Assembly (NCBI RefSeq): GCF_030730875.1
Contig: NZ_JAVAMA010000003.1
Location: forward strand, 62,001 to 126,000
Reading direction: 5' to 3'
Length of the DNA: 64,000 nucleotides
From: Sphingomonas sp. DG1-23
Lineage (GTDB): Bacteria; Pseudomonadota; Alphaproteobacteria; Sphingomonadales; Sphingomonadaceae
Each line of letters begins with the position of its first letter. Within the stretch, counting starts at the first letter, position 1. The translations under genes and the position numbers were made by a program. This document shows positions 43,619 to 53,875 of this stretch, piece by piece. The notes under the pieces were generated by a model. The model had not been told where the DNA came from, made no database searches, and was given only the letters and a program-made list of their open reading frames with translations.

Positions 43619-44113
43619 ATGCCCAAGCATTCCGAAACCCGCGCGCTGCCCTATTCCCCCGAGCAGATGTTCGATCTGGTCGCCGATGTCGGGCGCTATG
43701 GCGAATTCCTCCCCTGGGTTTCGGCGGTGCGGGTGCGGTCGAACAGCGACACCCAGATGGTCGCGGATCTGATCGTCGGGTTCAAGGGGCTGCGCGAGAG
43801 CTTCACGTCGCGGGTCGAGAAGCAGCGGCCCGGCCATATCCGGGTCGATTATCTCGAAGGCCCGCTCAAGCATCTCAACAATGACTGGAAGTTCCGCAGC
43901 GACGGCAAAGGCGGCTGCCTCGTCGATTTCTGCGTCGATTTCGCGTTCAAGAACCGCGTGTTCGAGATGCTGGCGGGGCAGGTGTTCGATCGCGCGCTGC
44001 GCAAGATGATCAACGCGTTCGAGGAACGCGCGGCGCGGCTCTACGGCGACTCGACGGGCTCGGGGGCGGCCGCGTCGGGCATCAGCAGTTCGAGCGCGCA
44101 AAGCGCCGCCTGA
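43619..44113 (+). CDS. RatA/COQ10-family START-like protein
   Basis: 164 residues. The SRPBCC (START-like) fold is visible: LPYSPEQMFDLVADVGRYGE, FLPWVSAVRV, HIRVDYLEGPLKHLNN, WKFRSDGKGGCLVDF, and CVDFAFKNRVFEMLAGQV. Members are annotated as RatA toxins or coenzyme Q-binding COQ10 proteins; in alphaproteobacteria the ubiquinone-binding role is more plausible. The last 20 residues (STGSGAAASGISSSSAQ) are a low-complexity tail encoded opposite the end of cinA. Confidence 0.85.
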   Translation: MPKHSETRALPYSPEQMFDLVADVGRYGEFLPWVSAVRVRSNSDTQMVADLIVGFKGLRESFTSRVEKQRPGHIRVDYLEGPLKHLNNDWKFRSDGKGGCLVDFCVDFAFKNRVFEMLAGQVFDRALRKMINAFEERAARLYGDSTGSGAAASGISSSSAQSAA

Positions 44114-44574
44114 AGCCGGACCCCGGCGCGGCCGTTATTCTCGAAATGCCGGGCATCGGCGACGATGTGCTGCGGATCGGCGCCGCGCTCGGCCTGGGCG
44201 AACACCACGGTGCCCACCGGCTTCTTCTCGCTGCCGCCATCGGGGCCGGCGATCCCGGTGATCGCCACGGCGACATCGGCGGTGCTGCGCTTGAGCGCGC
44301 CCTGCGCCATGCTCCACGCCACTGCGATCGACACCGAGCCGAAGGTTTCGAGCACGTCGCCGCTGACCTTGAGCACTTCGGTCTTGGCCTCGTTGGAATA
44401 AGTGACGAAGCCGGCGTCGAACACGTCCGACGAGCCCGGAATTTCGGTGAGCGCGGCGCTGACGAGGCCGCCGGTGCAGCTTTCCGCCACGGCGATGCGG
44501 CGACCCGCGGCGCGGTTCGCCTCGAGGACTTTGCGCGCGGCCTCGACCAGCTGGGCAGGGAGAATCGTATCCAT
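44041..44574 (-). CDS. CinA-family nicotinamide-nucleotide amidohydrolase
   Basis: 177 residues from ATG 44574. This is the stand-alone C-terminal domain of CinA (PncC), which deamidates NMN to nicotinate mononucleotide to recycle pyridine nucleotides. Visible: AVAESCTGGLVSAALTEIPG (about 27-47), VTYSNEAKTEVLKV, and AITGIAGPDGGSEKKPVGTV. Its 3' end overlaps the convergent ratA-like gene by 73 bases. It is downstream of ispDF in the same direction. Confidence 0.9.
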   Translation of the reverse strand: MDTILPAQLVEAARKVLEANRAAGRRIAVAESCTGGLVSAALTEIPGSSDVFDAGFVTYSNEAKTEVLKVSGDVLETFGSVSIAVAWSMAQGALKRSTADVAVAITGIAGPDGGSEKKPVGTVVFAQAERGADPQHIVADARHFENNGRAGVRLQAALCALELLMPDAAAPEPVESP

Positions 44575-44612
44575 GGAGAGGCCCTGTGCCACCGGGATGT
44601 TTCGATAGCGAG

Positions 44613-45764
44613 TCAGGCGTTGCCCGCAGGTACTCGGACGGTCGCAATCGCCTGTGCGGCCATGCCCTCGCCGCGTCCGGTGAAGCCGAGCCGCTCGGTG
44701 GTCGTCGCCTTCACGCTGACGCACGACTCGGGCAAAGCGAGGATCGCGGCGATGCTGGCGCGGATTGCTTCGCGATGCGGTCCGATCTTGGGCGCCTCGC
44801 AGACGATCGTCACGTCGACGAAATCCACGACCCCGCCCTGCGCGACGATCAGCCCGGCGGCATGTTCGAGGAACCGTGCCGAGGCGGCGCCACGCCACTT
44901 CGGGTCGCTCGGCGGGAAATGCATGCCGATATCGCCGGCGCCGATCGCCCCGAGCAAGGCATCGGTGATCGCGTGGAGCACGACGTCGGCGTCGCTGTGA
45001 CCCGACAGGCCCTTGTCATGGGCTATGCGGATGCCGCCGAGCCAGAGTTCCTCGCCCTCGGCGAAGCGGTGGACGTCATAGCCCGTCGCGGTACGGACGC
45101 GCATCGCCGCGGCATGGCGCGCCTCGGCGGCGGCGAAGTCGGCGGGGTGGGTGATCTTTTCCAGCGTCATGTCTCCGGGAACCAACGCGACTGCGTGGCC
45201 TAGCGCGCGAACCATCTGCGCGTCGTCGGTCGCGTCGCGGCCTTCGGGCCAGGCCTGGTGCGCGGCACGGATCGTGGCGGTGCGGAAGGCCTGCGGGGTC
45301 TGGACGCGGACCACGCCGTCGCGGGGGACGGTCTCGCCCAGCTTCTCGCCCCCCTGCGCAAGCGTATCGGCGACGGGCAAGGCGGGAAGGGCGCCTTCAT
45401 GGCTGTCGAGCGCCGCTAGCAGCGCGTCGATCACCGCGTGCGACAGAAAGGGCCGCGCGGCATCGTGGATCAGCACGCGGTCGGCGGCGATCGCCGCGAG
45501 GCCGTTTGCCGCCGACTCGCGCCGCGTCGCGCCGCCGATGAGATATCTCACCGGCATGCCCAGCGCCGCATGCAGCGCCGCTTCCTGGCCCGCGCCGATC
45601 ACCACCAGCACTTCGTCGACCGCCGGATGCGACGTCAGCGCGGCATAGGCATGCGCAATCAGCGGCTTGCCGGCCAGCGGTACGAATTGCTTGGGCACGC
45701 TCCCGCCGATGCGGGTCCCCTGGCCCGCGGCAACGAGGATGGCGGCTGTCGAGACGTGCTTCAT
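44613..45764 (-). CDS. ispDF: Bifunctional IspD/IspF isoprenoid enzyme
   Basis: 383 residues. Residues about 1-220 are IspD (CTP transfer to methylerythritol phosphate): AAILVAAGQGTRIGGSVPKQF, VLIHDAARPFLS, VQTPQAFR, DDAQMVRALGH. Residues about 225-383 are IspF (cyclodiphosphate formation): TGYDVHRFAEG with the Asp-x-His zinc ligands, LSGHSDADVVLHAITDALLG and IKATTTERLGF-like VSVKATTTERLGFTG. The fusion is typical of alphaproteobacteria. It belongs to the MEP pathway. Confidence 0.96.
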   Translation of the reverse strand: MKHVSTAAILVAAGQGTRIGGSVPKQFVPLAGKPLIAHAYAALTSHPAVDEVLVVIGAGQEAALHAALGMPVRYLIGGATRRESAANGLAAIAADRVLIHDAARPFLSHAVIDALLAALDSHEGALPALPVADTLAQGGEKLGETVPRDGVVRVQTPQAFRTATIRAAHQAWPEGRDATDDAQMVRALGHAVALVPGDMTLEKITHPADFAAAEARHAAAMRVRTATGYDVHRFAEGEELWLGGIRIAHDKGLSGHSDADVVLHAITDALLGAIGAGDIGMHFPPSDPKWRGAASARFLEHAAGLIVAQGGVVDFVDVTIVCEAPKIGPHREAIRASIAAILALPESCVSVKATTTERLGFTGRGEGMAAQAIATVRVPAGNA

Positions 45765-45826
45765 CGTCGCGGGCCTAGAACAAGTTCAGGCAAGGTTGAA
45801 CCGCAATCGGGGCGCGGTGCCGGTTG

Positions 45827-45845
45827 CAAAATAGGATTTCGTCTG
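45827..45845 (+). promoter_or_regulatory. AT-rich motif upstream of dusB, shared with 2453-2471
   Basis: CAAAATAGGATTTCGTCTG, identical at 18 of 19 positions to the motif at 2453-2471. It sits in the 288-base gap between ispDF and dusB, which holds no gene I can support. The remainder of that gap is moderately AT-rich and probably contains the dusB-ntrBC promoter. Confidence 0.35.
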
Positions 45846-46052
45846 CTTGCCTGAAGGCCGCACCGATGCTCCGCTCTTTGATTTCGTCGATCGACCACAC
45901 TTTCCTTCGTTTCCTGCGCAAGAAAGTTGCGCATTGCATCGCGTTTCCGGCAGTTTAGTCAATTTAGCCGCGAAACCTTCCGGCGTCGGCGGCCCGTCTT
46001 GCCAATCCGGGCTTGTGCGGCTAGGCGTCGCTGCCTATTTTTCAGGCAGATC

Positions 46053-47051
46053 ATGCGCGAACTCGCTCCCATCCAGATCGGCCCCGTCCGGGTCGAAGCC
46101 CCGGTGCTGCTCGCGCCGATGACCGGCGTGACCGATTTGCCGTTCCGCCGCGTCGTGCGCCGTTATGGCTCTGGGCTCAACGTCACCGAAATGGTCGCCA
46201 GCCAGGCTGCGATCCGCGAGACCCGCCAGTCGCTCCAGAAATTCGCCTGGGATCCGATCGAGGATCCGGTGTCGATGCAATTGGTCGGCTGCACGCCCTA
46301 TGAGATGGCCGAGGCGGCGAAGCTCAGCGAGGATCGCGGCGCGGCGATCGTCGACATCAACATGGGCTGCCCGGTCCGCAAGGTCACCAGCGGCGACGCC
46401 GGATCGGCGCTGATGCGCGACCTCGATCTCGCCGCGTCGCTGATCGCGGCGTGCGTCAAGGCGGTCAGCGTCCCCGTGACGGTCAAGATGCGGATGGGCT
46501 GGGACCATGCCAGCCTCAACGCCCCCGAGCTCGCGCATATCGCCGAGGATCTCGGCGCGAAGATGATCACCGTCCATGGCCGCACCCGCAACCAGATGTA
46601 CAAGGGCAATGCCGACTGGGGCTTCATCCGCAAGGTGAAGGACGCGGTGTCTATCCCGGTGATCGCCAATGGCGACATCTGCACGGTCGAGGATGCCCGC
46701 GCTGCGCTGGCGCAATCGGGCGCCGACGGGGTGATGATCGGGCGCGGCGCCTATGGCCGGCCGTGGATCCTGCGCGACGTGATGGACGCGCTGACCGGCC
46801 AGCCCGAGCGCGCCGAGCCGTCGCTCGACGAACAATATCGCGTGATCGTAGAGCATTATGTCGACACCCTCAGCCATTATGGCAACGAGGTCGGCGTCAA
46901 CATGATGCGCAAGCATGTCGGCTGGTACACCAAGGGCATCCATGGCTCGGCCGAGTTCCGCAACCATGTCAACAAGATCTCCGATCCGGTGCGAGTGCTC
47001 GACATGCTCGCCGAATTCTACGCGCCATGGTCTTCGCGCGCGGCGGCCTGA
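46053..47051 (+). CDS. dusB: tRNA-dihydrouridine synthase B
   Basis: 332 residues from ATG 46053; an upstream extension of 42 residues is Arg-rich and not family-like. FMN-dependent reduction of uridine in the tRNA D-loop. Motifs: [39 protein letters not shown] with the catalytic cysteine, [27 protein letters not shown] and [11 protein letters not shown]. The dusB-ntrBC order is classical (nifR3-ntrB-ntrC). The stop overlaps the ntrB start by 25 bases. Confidence 0.96.
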   Translation: MRELAPIQIGPVRVEAPVLLAPMTGVTDLPFRRVVRRYGSGLNVTEMVASQAAIRETRQSLQKFAWDPIEDPVSMQLVGCTPYEMAEAAKLSEDRGAAIVDINMGCPVRKVTSGDAGSALMRDLDLAASLIAACVKAVSVPVTVKMRMGWDHASLNAPELAHIAEDLGAKMITVHGRTRNQMYKGNADWGFIRKVKDAVSIPVIANGDICTVEDARAALAQSGADGVMIGRGAYGRPWILRDVMDALTGQPERAEPSLDEQYRVIVEHYVDTLSHYGNEVGVNMMRKHVGWYTKGIHGSAEFRNHVNKISDPVRVLDMLAEFYAPWSSRAAA

Positions 47052-48120
47052 GGCGCGCGAGGCCGGAACCGGTTAAGGGACCTGGCTTCGGCGAATTGTT
47101 CGCCGCGCTTCCCGTCGCGGTGCTGGTGATCGATCCCGACGGCCGCATCGCCCATGCCAATTCGGCGTGCGAGCTGCTGCTCAATCATAGCGAGACGACG
47201 ATGGTCGGGCAGCCGTACGACGCGGTGCTGCGCCCGCCCGAGGATTATGTCGATCGCCGCGACGGGCATGGCTTCGCGGCGTTCGACATCGAGATCGAGG
47301 CGGTCCGCGGCCCGCGCATCCGGGTCGATTTCGTCGAGACGATGATCGCCGACCAGCCCGGCTGGCGGATCGTTACGCTCCATCATGCGCCCCAGTCGCG
47401 CCCGGTGGCGCAGGGTGCCGATCGCACCGCTGGCGCGCGCGCGGCGGTCGGCGCCGCGGCGATGCTCGCGCACGAGATCAAGAACCCGCTGTCGGGGATT
47501 CGCGGCGCCGCGCAATTGCTGCAGCGGGGCGACGCGGAAGGCGAGCTCACCGGGCTGATCACCACCGAAGTCGACCGCATCGTCGCGCTGATCGACCGGA
47601 TGCAGGACTTTACCGACACGCGGCCGCTCAAGCTCGCGCCGACCAACGTCTATCCCTTGCTCGATCACGCCCGGCGGGTGGCGCTGGCGGGTTTCGCGCG
47701 CGAGATCGCGATCGAGGAGCGTTTCGATCCCTCGCTGCCGCCGGTTCTGGTCGATCCCGATGCATTCCTGCAGGTGCTGCTCAATCTGCTCAAGAACGCC
47801 GCGGAAGCGCTGGGCGACACCGCCGAGCCCCGGATCACGCTGGCGACCGCCTATCGCCACGGCATGTCGGTGAGCACCGGCGCCGGCCGGCCGCGCCAGA
47901 AGCTGCCGATCGAGATCCTCGTCCTCGACAATGGCCCCGGCGCGCCCGACGACATTGCCGAGCATCTGTTCGAGCCGTTCGTCTCGGGCAAGCCGGAAGG
48001 GAAGGGGCTGGGATTGCCGTTGGTCGAGAAGCTGGTCCGCGACATGGGCGGGATCGTCCAATATGGCCGCGAGCGCGACCCCGAGGCGACCGTGTTCCGC
48101 ATCCTGCTGCCGAGGGCGGC

Positions 48121-48124
<4 letters not shown>
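47027..48124 (+). CDS. ntrB: Nitrogen-regulation histidine kinase NtrB
   Basis: 365 residues from ATG 47027 within the end of dusB. Residues about 20-120 are a PAS domain ([20 protein letters not shown]). The HisKA site is [20 protein letters not shown] with the phospho-His; the ATPase domain shows [10 protein letters not shown] (N-box), [11 protein letters not shown] and [16 protein letters not shown] (G boxes). Soluble, no membrane span, as expected for NtrB. It phosphorylates NtrC according to nitrogen status, usually under control of PII. Confidence 0.95.
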
Positions 48125-49563
<1,439 letters not shown>

Positions 49564-49623
49564 CGACGGTTAGCCCCAAATTATGTGTTCTTTCGGCCAC
49601 AATCTCGTTGTAACAAAGCAACG

Positions 49624-51876
49624 ATGGATGCCGTGACCGAGCAGATTGCCGAAGCCGGACCGCGCAAGCGGCGGCTGAGCGTCACGCCCGCGATGGAAGC
49701 CGGCGTGCTGTTCGCCGCCATTGCGATCGCCATCATCAGCTATTTCGTGATCAGCGGCGAGCGCTCGCCCGAACGGCTGCTGTCGCCGCCTTTGGTCGCA
49801 TTGCTGCTCGTCGCCAATCTGCTGCCCGGAGTGGCGCTGCTCGTGCTGATCGGTCGTCGCGCCGCCCGGCGCCGCGCGGCATTGTCGACCGCGGGCGGGG
49901 AGGGGCGGCTGCACGTCCGCCTCGTCGCGATCTTCTCGGTGCTGGCGAGCGTGCCGACGTTGCTCGTCGCGGTGATCGCCTCGCTGCTGTTCCAATACGG
50001 CGTCGAATTCTGGGTTTCGGACCGGCCCAAGAGCATGATCGAGAATGCGCAGGCGCTGGCGCAGGAATCGTATCGCCAGCTGCTGGGCTTCGTCGATCGC
50101 GAGACGGTCGCGATGGCCAATGACGTGGCGAACGCGCTCAACGAATATCCGCCCGAGAGCATCAATTTTCAGCAGATTTTCGGCGGGCAGGTATATGTCC
50201 GCAGCCTTTCCGAGGCGATCATCTTTACCGTCGCGCCCGACGGCCAGATCCAGACGATCGCGCTGGTGAATCCCTATGAGCGCGATCTCGAGAAGGAGAT
50301 CGATCGCGCCGCGCTCAAGCGGATCGATCGCGGGATGCAGAGCGTCGCCGATGCGCAGGGCGATCGCATCCGCTCGCTCACGCGCATTCCCGGATCGGGC
50401 AATCTCTATCTCTATGCCGGCCGGGCATCCGGTCTCGGCGGCATATCGCCGCAGACCGAGCGCGCTGCGCAGGTGCTCGCCGATTATCGCGCGCTGGTGA
50501 CGCGCTCGCGATCGCTCCAGCTCCAGTTCAACATCGCGCTCCTCGTGCTCGCATTGTTCATCGTCGGGATCGCGGTCTGGGTGGCGTTGCAGGTCGCCGA
50601 CCGGGTGGTGCGGCCGGTGAACGAACTCGTCGGCGCCGCGCGACAGGTCGCCAGCGGCGACCTCACCGCGCGCGTGCCCGAGCGCAAGTCGAAGGACGAG
50701 CTCGGCGTGCTCGCCGGCGCATTCAACCAGATGACCGGCCAGCTCCAGGGCCAGACCAACGCGCTGGTCAGCGCCAATGCCCAGCTCGAGAGCCGGCGCG
50801 CGCTGATCGAGGCGGTGATGTCGGGGGTCTCCGCCGGGGTCATCTCGATCGGGGCCGATCGGGTGGTGCGGCTGATGAATGCCTCGGCGCTGGCACTGCT
50901 GCGGCGAAGCGAAGAGGAGTCGCTGGGCAAGCCGCTTGCCGAAATCGCCTCCGAACTCGAAGCCTTGCTCGACGGCGCCGAGCGCGAGGCGGTGGTCCAG
51001 GTCACCGTCGGCGGCGAGGCGCGGACGCTCGCGGTGAAGATCACCTCGGACGAAGCCGGCCAGGTGCTCACCTTCGACGACATCACCCAGCAATTGCTCG
51101 ATCAGCGCCGCGCCGCCTGGTCCGACGTCGCGCGGCGGATCGCGCACGAGATCAAGAACCCGCTCACCCCGATCCAGCTCGCCGCCGAGCGGCTCCAGCG
51201 CCGTTACGGCAAGCAGATCGAGGGCGGCGAAGGGGTGTTCGCCCAGCTCACCGACACGATCGTCCGCCAGGTCGGCGATCTTCGGCGGATGGTCGACGAA
51301 TTCTCGTCCTTCGCGCGGATGCCCAAGCCACTGTTCCGTCGCGAGTCGCTGCTCGACATCGCCCGCCAGTCGATGTTCCTCCACGAAGTCGCACACCCGG
51401 CGATCCGCTTCGAGCTCGACGCGCCCGACGAGCCGCCGAGCCTCGTCTGCGACCGGCGTCAGATGGGCCAGGCGCTGACCAACGTGATCAAGAACGCGGT
51501 CGAGGCGATCGAGGCGCGCGGCGAAGGATCGGCGTTGCCGCAAGGCGAGGTCGCGCTTGCGATCAAGGCGGAGGACGAGCAGCGTATCCTGCTGACCGTC
51601 GCCGACAATGGCGTCGGGCTGCCGGTGGAGCGCGACCGCATCGTCGAGCCCTATATGACCACGCGCAGCCGCGGTACCGGCCTCGGCCTCGCGATCGTCA
51701 AGAAGATCGTCGAGGAGCATTGCGGCACGATCGGCTTTACCGACCATGAGGGCGGCGGGACGGTGGTCACGATCTGCTTCGACACCGAAGCGCTCGAAAG
51801 ACTCGCCCAGCAGAATAATGACGCCGAACCGGCCGAGCCCAGGGCCCCGGCACTTACCAGAAGCGGAAAATCCTGA
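49624..51876 (+). CDS. ntrY: Membrane histidine kinase NtrY
   Basis: 750 residues from ATG 49624 (a GTG 13 codons earlier is possible). Three or four membrane spans near the N-terminus (GVLFAAIAIAIISYFVI, ALLLVANLLPGVALLVLI, LVAIFSVLASVPTLLVAVI) and one near 310-330 flank a periplasmic sensor region. Then follow HAMP (RPVNELVGAARQVASGDLTA), PAS, HisKA ([20 protein letters not shown]) and HATPase_c (NVIKNAVEAI, VADNGVGLP). NtrYX is linked to nitrogen, redox and envelope responses. A 60-base gap with no overlap separates it from ntrC. Confidence 0.95.
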   Translation: MDAVTEQIAEAGPRKRRLSVTPAMEAGVLFAAIAIAIISYFVISGERSPERLLSPPLVALLLVANLLPGVALLVLIGRRAARRRAALSTAGGEGRLHVRLVAIFSVLASVPTLLVAVIASLLFQYGVEFWVSDRPKSMIENAQALAQESYRQLLGFVDRETVAMANDVANALNEYPPESINFQQIFGGQVYVRSLSEAIIFTVAPDGQIQTIALVNPYERDLEKEIDRAALKRIDRGMQSVADAQGDRIRSLTRIPGSGNLYLYAGRASGLGGISPQTERAAQVLADYRALVTRSRSLQLQFNIALLVLALFIVGIAVWVALQVADRVVRPVNELVGAARQVASGDLTARVPERKSKDELGVLAGAFNQMTGQLQGQTNALVSANAQLESRRALIEAVMSGVSAGVISIGADRVVRLMNASALALLRRSEEESLGKPLAEIASELEALLDGAEREAVVQVTVGGEARTLAVKITSDEAGQVLTFDDITQQLLDQRRAAWSDVARRIAHEIKNPLTPIQLAAERLQRRYGKQIEGGEGVFAQLTDTIVRQVGDLRRMVDEFSSFARMPKPLFRRESLLDIARQSMFLHEVAHPAIRFELDAPDEPPSLVCDRRQMGQALTNVIKNAVEAIEARGEGSALPQGEVALAIKAEDEQRILLTVADNGVGLPVERDRIVEPYMTTRSRGTGLGLAIVKKIVEEHCGTIGFTDHEGGGTVVTICFDTEALERLAQQNNDAEPAEPRAPALTRSGKS

Positions 51877-53255
51877 TGAGCCTCGATATCCTCGTCGTCG
51901 ACGACGAACGCGACATTCGCGAACTCGTCGCGGGTGTGCTGGAGGACGAAGGCTATGCCACGCGCGCCGCCGCCGACAGCGACGCCACGCTGGAGGCGAT
52001 CGCCGAGCGCCGGCCGAGCCTGGTGCTGCTCGACGTGTGGCTGCAGGGTTCGCGGCTCGACGGGCTCGAACTGCTCGACGAGATCAAGCGGCGCGATCCG
52101 TCGATCCCGGTGCTGGTGATCTCGGGGCACGGCAATATCGATACCGCTGTCGCGGCGATCCGCCGCGGCGCCTCGGACTTCATCGAGAAGCCGTTCGAGG
52201 CCGAGCGGCTGCTGCTGCTCGTCGAGCGCGCCACCGAGACCGAGCGGCTGCGCCAGGAAGTCGTGTCGCTGCGCGCCTCGGTCGGCCGCGAGAACGACCT
52301 CACCGGCAGCTCGGCCGCGATCAACAGCGTGCGTGCCACCTTGAAGCGCGTCGCCTCGACCGGCAGCCGGGTGCTGATCACCGGGGGCGCCGGCGTCGGA
52401 AAGGAAGTCGCGGCGCGGCTGCTCCATGGCTGGAGCCAGCGCGCCGCCGCACCGTTCGTGATCGTCAGCGCGGCGCGGATGACTCCCGAGCGCGTCGAGG
52501 AGGAATTGTTCGGGGTCGAGGAAGGCGGCGATCTCGTCCGCCCCGGCCTTCTCGAACAGGCGCATGGCGGCACATTGTTCCTCGACGAGATCGCCGACAT
52601 GCCGGTGGCGACCCAGGCGCGGATCCTGCGCGTGCTCACCGACCAGAGCTTCAGCCGCGTCGGCGGCACCCGAATCGTCAAGGTCGACGTCCGCGTCGTC
52701 TCGGCGACCGCGCGCGACCTGATGGCCGAAATCGCTGCAGGGCGCTTCCGCGAGGACCTTTATTACCGGCTCAACGTCGTCCCCGTCTCGATCCCGCCGC
52801 TCACCGAGCGCCGCGAGGACATTCCCGTGCTCGTGGAGCATTTCGTCGCGCATTATGCGAGCGAGCGCCGGGTACCGACCCCCGAGGTCGCGCCCGACGC
52901 GATCGTCGCGCTGCAGAGTTATGAATGGCCGGGCAATGTCCGTCAGCTGCGCAATGTCGTCGAGCGCACCGTGATCCTCGCGCCGGGGGACCGGATCGGG
53001 CGGATCGATCTCGACCTTTTGCCCCCCGAGGTGCTGGGCCGGCAGGGAGACGGCGGGCCGGGGGCGGGTGCCAATGCGATCATGGGCGCGCCGCTCAAGG
53101 AAGCGCGCGAGACCTTCGAGCGCGAATATCTGCGCGTCCAGATCCGTCGGTTCTCCGGCAACATCTCGCGCACCGCGAGCTTCATCGGGATGGAGCGTTC
53201 GGCGCTGCATCGGAAACTGAAACTGCTCGGGATCACCGAGACCCGCGAGGAATAG
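51876..53255 (+). CDS. ntrX: Response regulator NtrX
   Basis: 459 residues; starts inside the ntrY stop (TGATG). Receiver domain with D53 (LLDVWLQGS); AAA+ domain with Walker A TGGAGVGKE (about 169-177) and Walker B GGTLFLDEIADMP; C-terminal Fis-like helix-turn-helix (NISRTASFIGMERSALHRKL). The GAFTGA loop is missing: the region (about 211-226) reads LFGVEEGGDLVRPGLL. It therefore probably cannot activate sigma54 and regulates in another way, as known for NtrX of several alphaproteobacteria. Confidence 0.95.
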   Translation: MSLDILVVDDERDIRELVAGVLEDEGYATRAAADSDATLEAIAERRPSLVLLDVWLQGSRLDGLELLDEIKRRDPSIPVLVISGHGNIDTAVAAIRRGASDFIEKPFEAERLLLLVERATETERLRQEVVSLRASVGRENDLTGSSAAINSVRATLKRVASTGSRVLITGGAGVGKEVAARLLHGWSQRAAAPFVIVSAARMTPERVEEELFGVEEGGDLVRPGLLEQAHGGTLFLDEIADMPVATQARILRVLTDQSFSRVGGTRIVKVDVRVVSATARDLMAEIAAGRFREDLYYRLNVVPVSIPPLTERREDIPVLVEHFVAHYASERRVPTPEVAPDAIVALQSYEWPGNVRQLRNVVERTVILAPGDRIGRIDLDLLPPEVLGRQGDGGPGAGANAIMGAPLKEARETFEREYLRVQIRRFSGNISRTASFIGMERSALHRKLKLLGITETREE

Positions 53256-53282
53256 GTTGGACGCGCGCGCCCGGAACCAATA

Positions 53283-53335
53283 GAATGCCGGCTCCGCACC
53301 AGGGTGGCGCGGCATTCCGACGCCGGGAACCGGCG
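53283..53335 (+). promoter_or_regulatory. Two hairpins in the hfq leader
   Basis: GAATGCCG (53283-53290) pairs with CGGCATTC (53310-53317); directly after, CGCCGG-GAA-CCGGCG (53321-53335) forms a second stem. They lie in the 122-base gap between ntrX and hfq. They could terminate ntrX transcription or act in the hfq leader, since Hfq often controls its own mRNA. Confidence 0.45.
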
Positions 53336-53377
53336 CGAAGCGGGACATGAGCCCGCCAAGAATAGAAGGAAACTATC

Positions 53378-53869
53378 ATGGCCGAGAAGCAGACTTCGCT
53401 TCAGGACCTGTTCCTCAACTCGCTCCGGCGCTCGAAGGTGCCGGTCACGATGTTCCTCGTGAAGGGCGTCAAGCTCCAGGGCATCGTCACCTGGTTCGAC
53501 AATTTTTCGGTGTTGCTGCGCCGAGACGGCCAGTCGCAGCTGATCTACAAGCACGCCATCTCGACGATCATGCCGGCGGGCCCGGTTGACCTCGCCTCGC
53601 TCCTCGAAGCGGCGGGAGAGTTCCAGCACAAGAACCCGGTTCTGCAGGAAATTTTCCTCAACGCCGTGCGTCGTCAGCAGGAAAACGTCACGATGTTCCT
53701 CGTCAACGGCGTGATGCTGCAGGGCCAGATCGCGGCGTTCGACCTGTTCTGCATGCTGCTCCAGCGCGAGGGCATGGCGCAATTGGTCTACAAGCATGCG
53801 GTTTCGACCATCCAGCCGGCACATCCGCTCAACCTCGCCGAGGAAACAACCGCCCCCGACGGCGATTGA
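53378..53869 (+). CDS. hfq: RNA chaperone Hfq with two tandem Sm domains
   Basis: 163 residues, twice the minimal Hfq. Domain 1 (about 5-70) and domain 2 (about 86-150) each carry the Sm fold: [19 protein letters not shown] and [19 protein letters not shown], then WFDNFSVLL and AFDLFCMLL, and IYKHAISTI and VYKHAVSTI. Both copies keep proximal-face residues (Q9 and Q90, F40-D41 and F121-D122, YKH 57-59 and 138-140) and the rim arginines (17-18, 98-99). A ring would need three chains, not six. AAGGAAACT precedes the ATG. Hfq pairs small RNAs with mRNAs. It precedes hflX by six bases. Confidence 0.95.
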   Translation: MAEKQTSLQDLFLNSLRRSKVPVTMFLVKGVKLQGIVTWFDNFSVLLRRDGQSQLIYKHAISTIMPAGPVDLASLLEAAGEFQHKNPVLQEIFLNAVRRQQENVTMFLVNGVMLQGQIAAFDLFCMLLQREGMAQLVYKHAVSTIQPAHPLNLAEETTAPDGD

Positions 53870-53875
53870 GCCATC

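Noticed and set aside
45880..45975. A 30-codon frame in the gap before dusB
   Set aside because: No ribosome site, no recognisable sequence, and rare codons for this genome.
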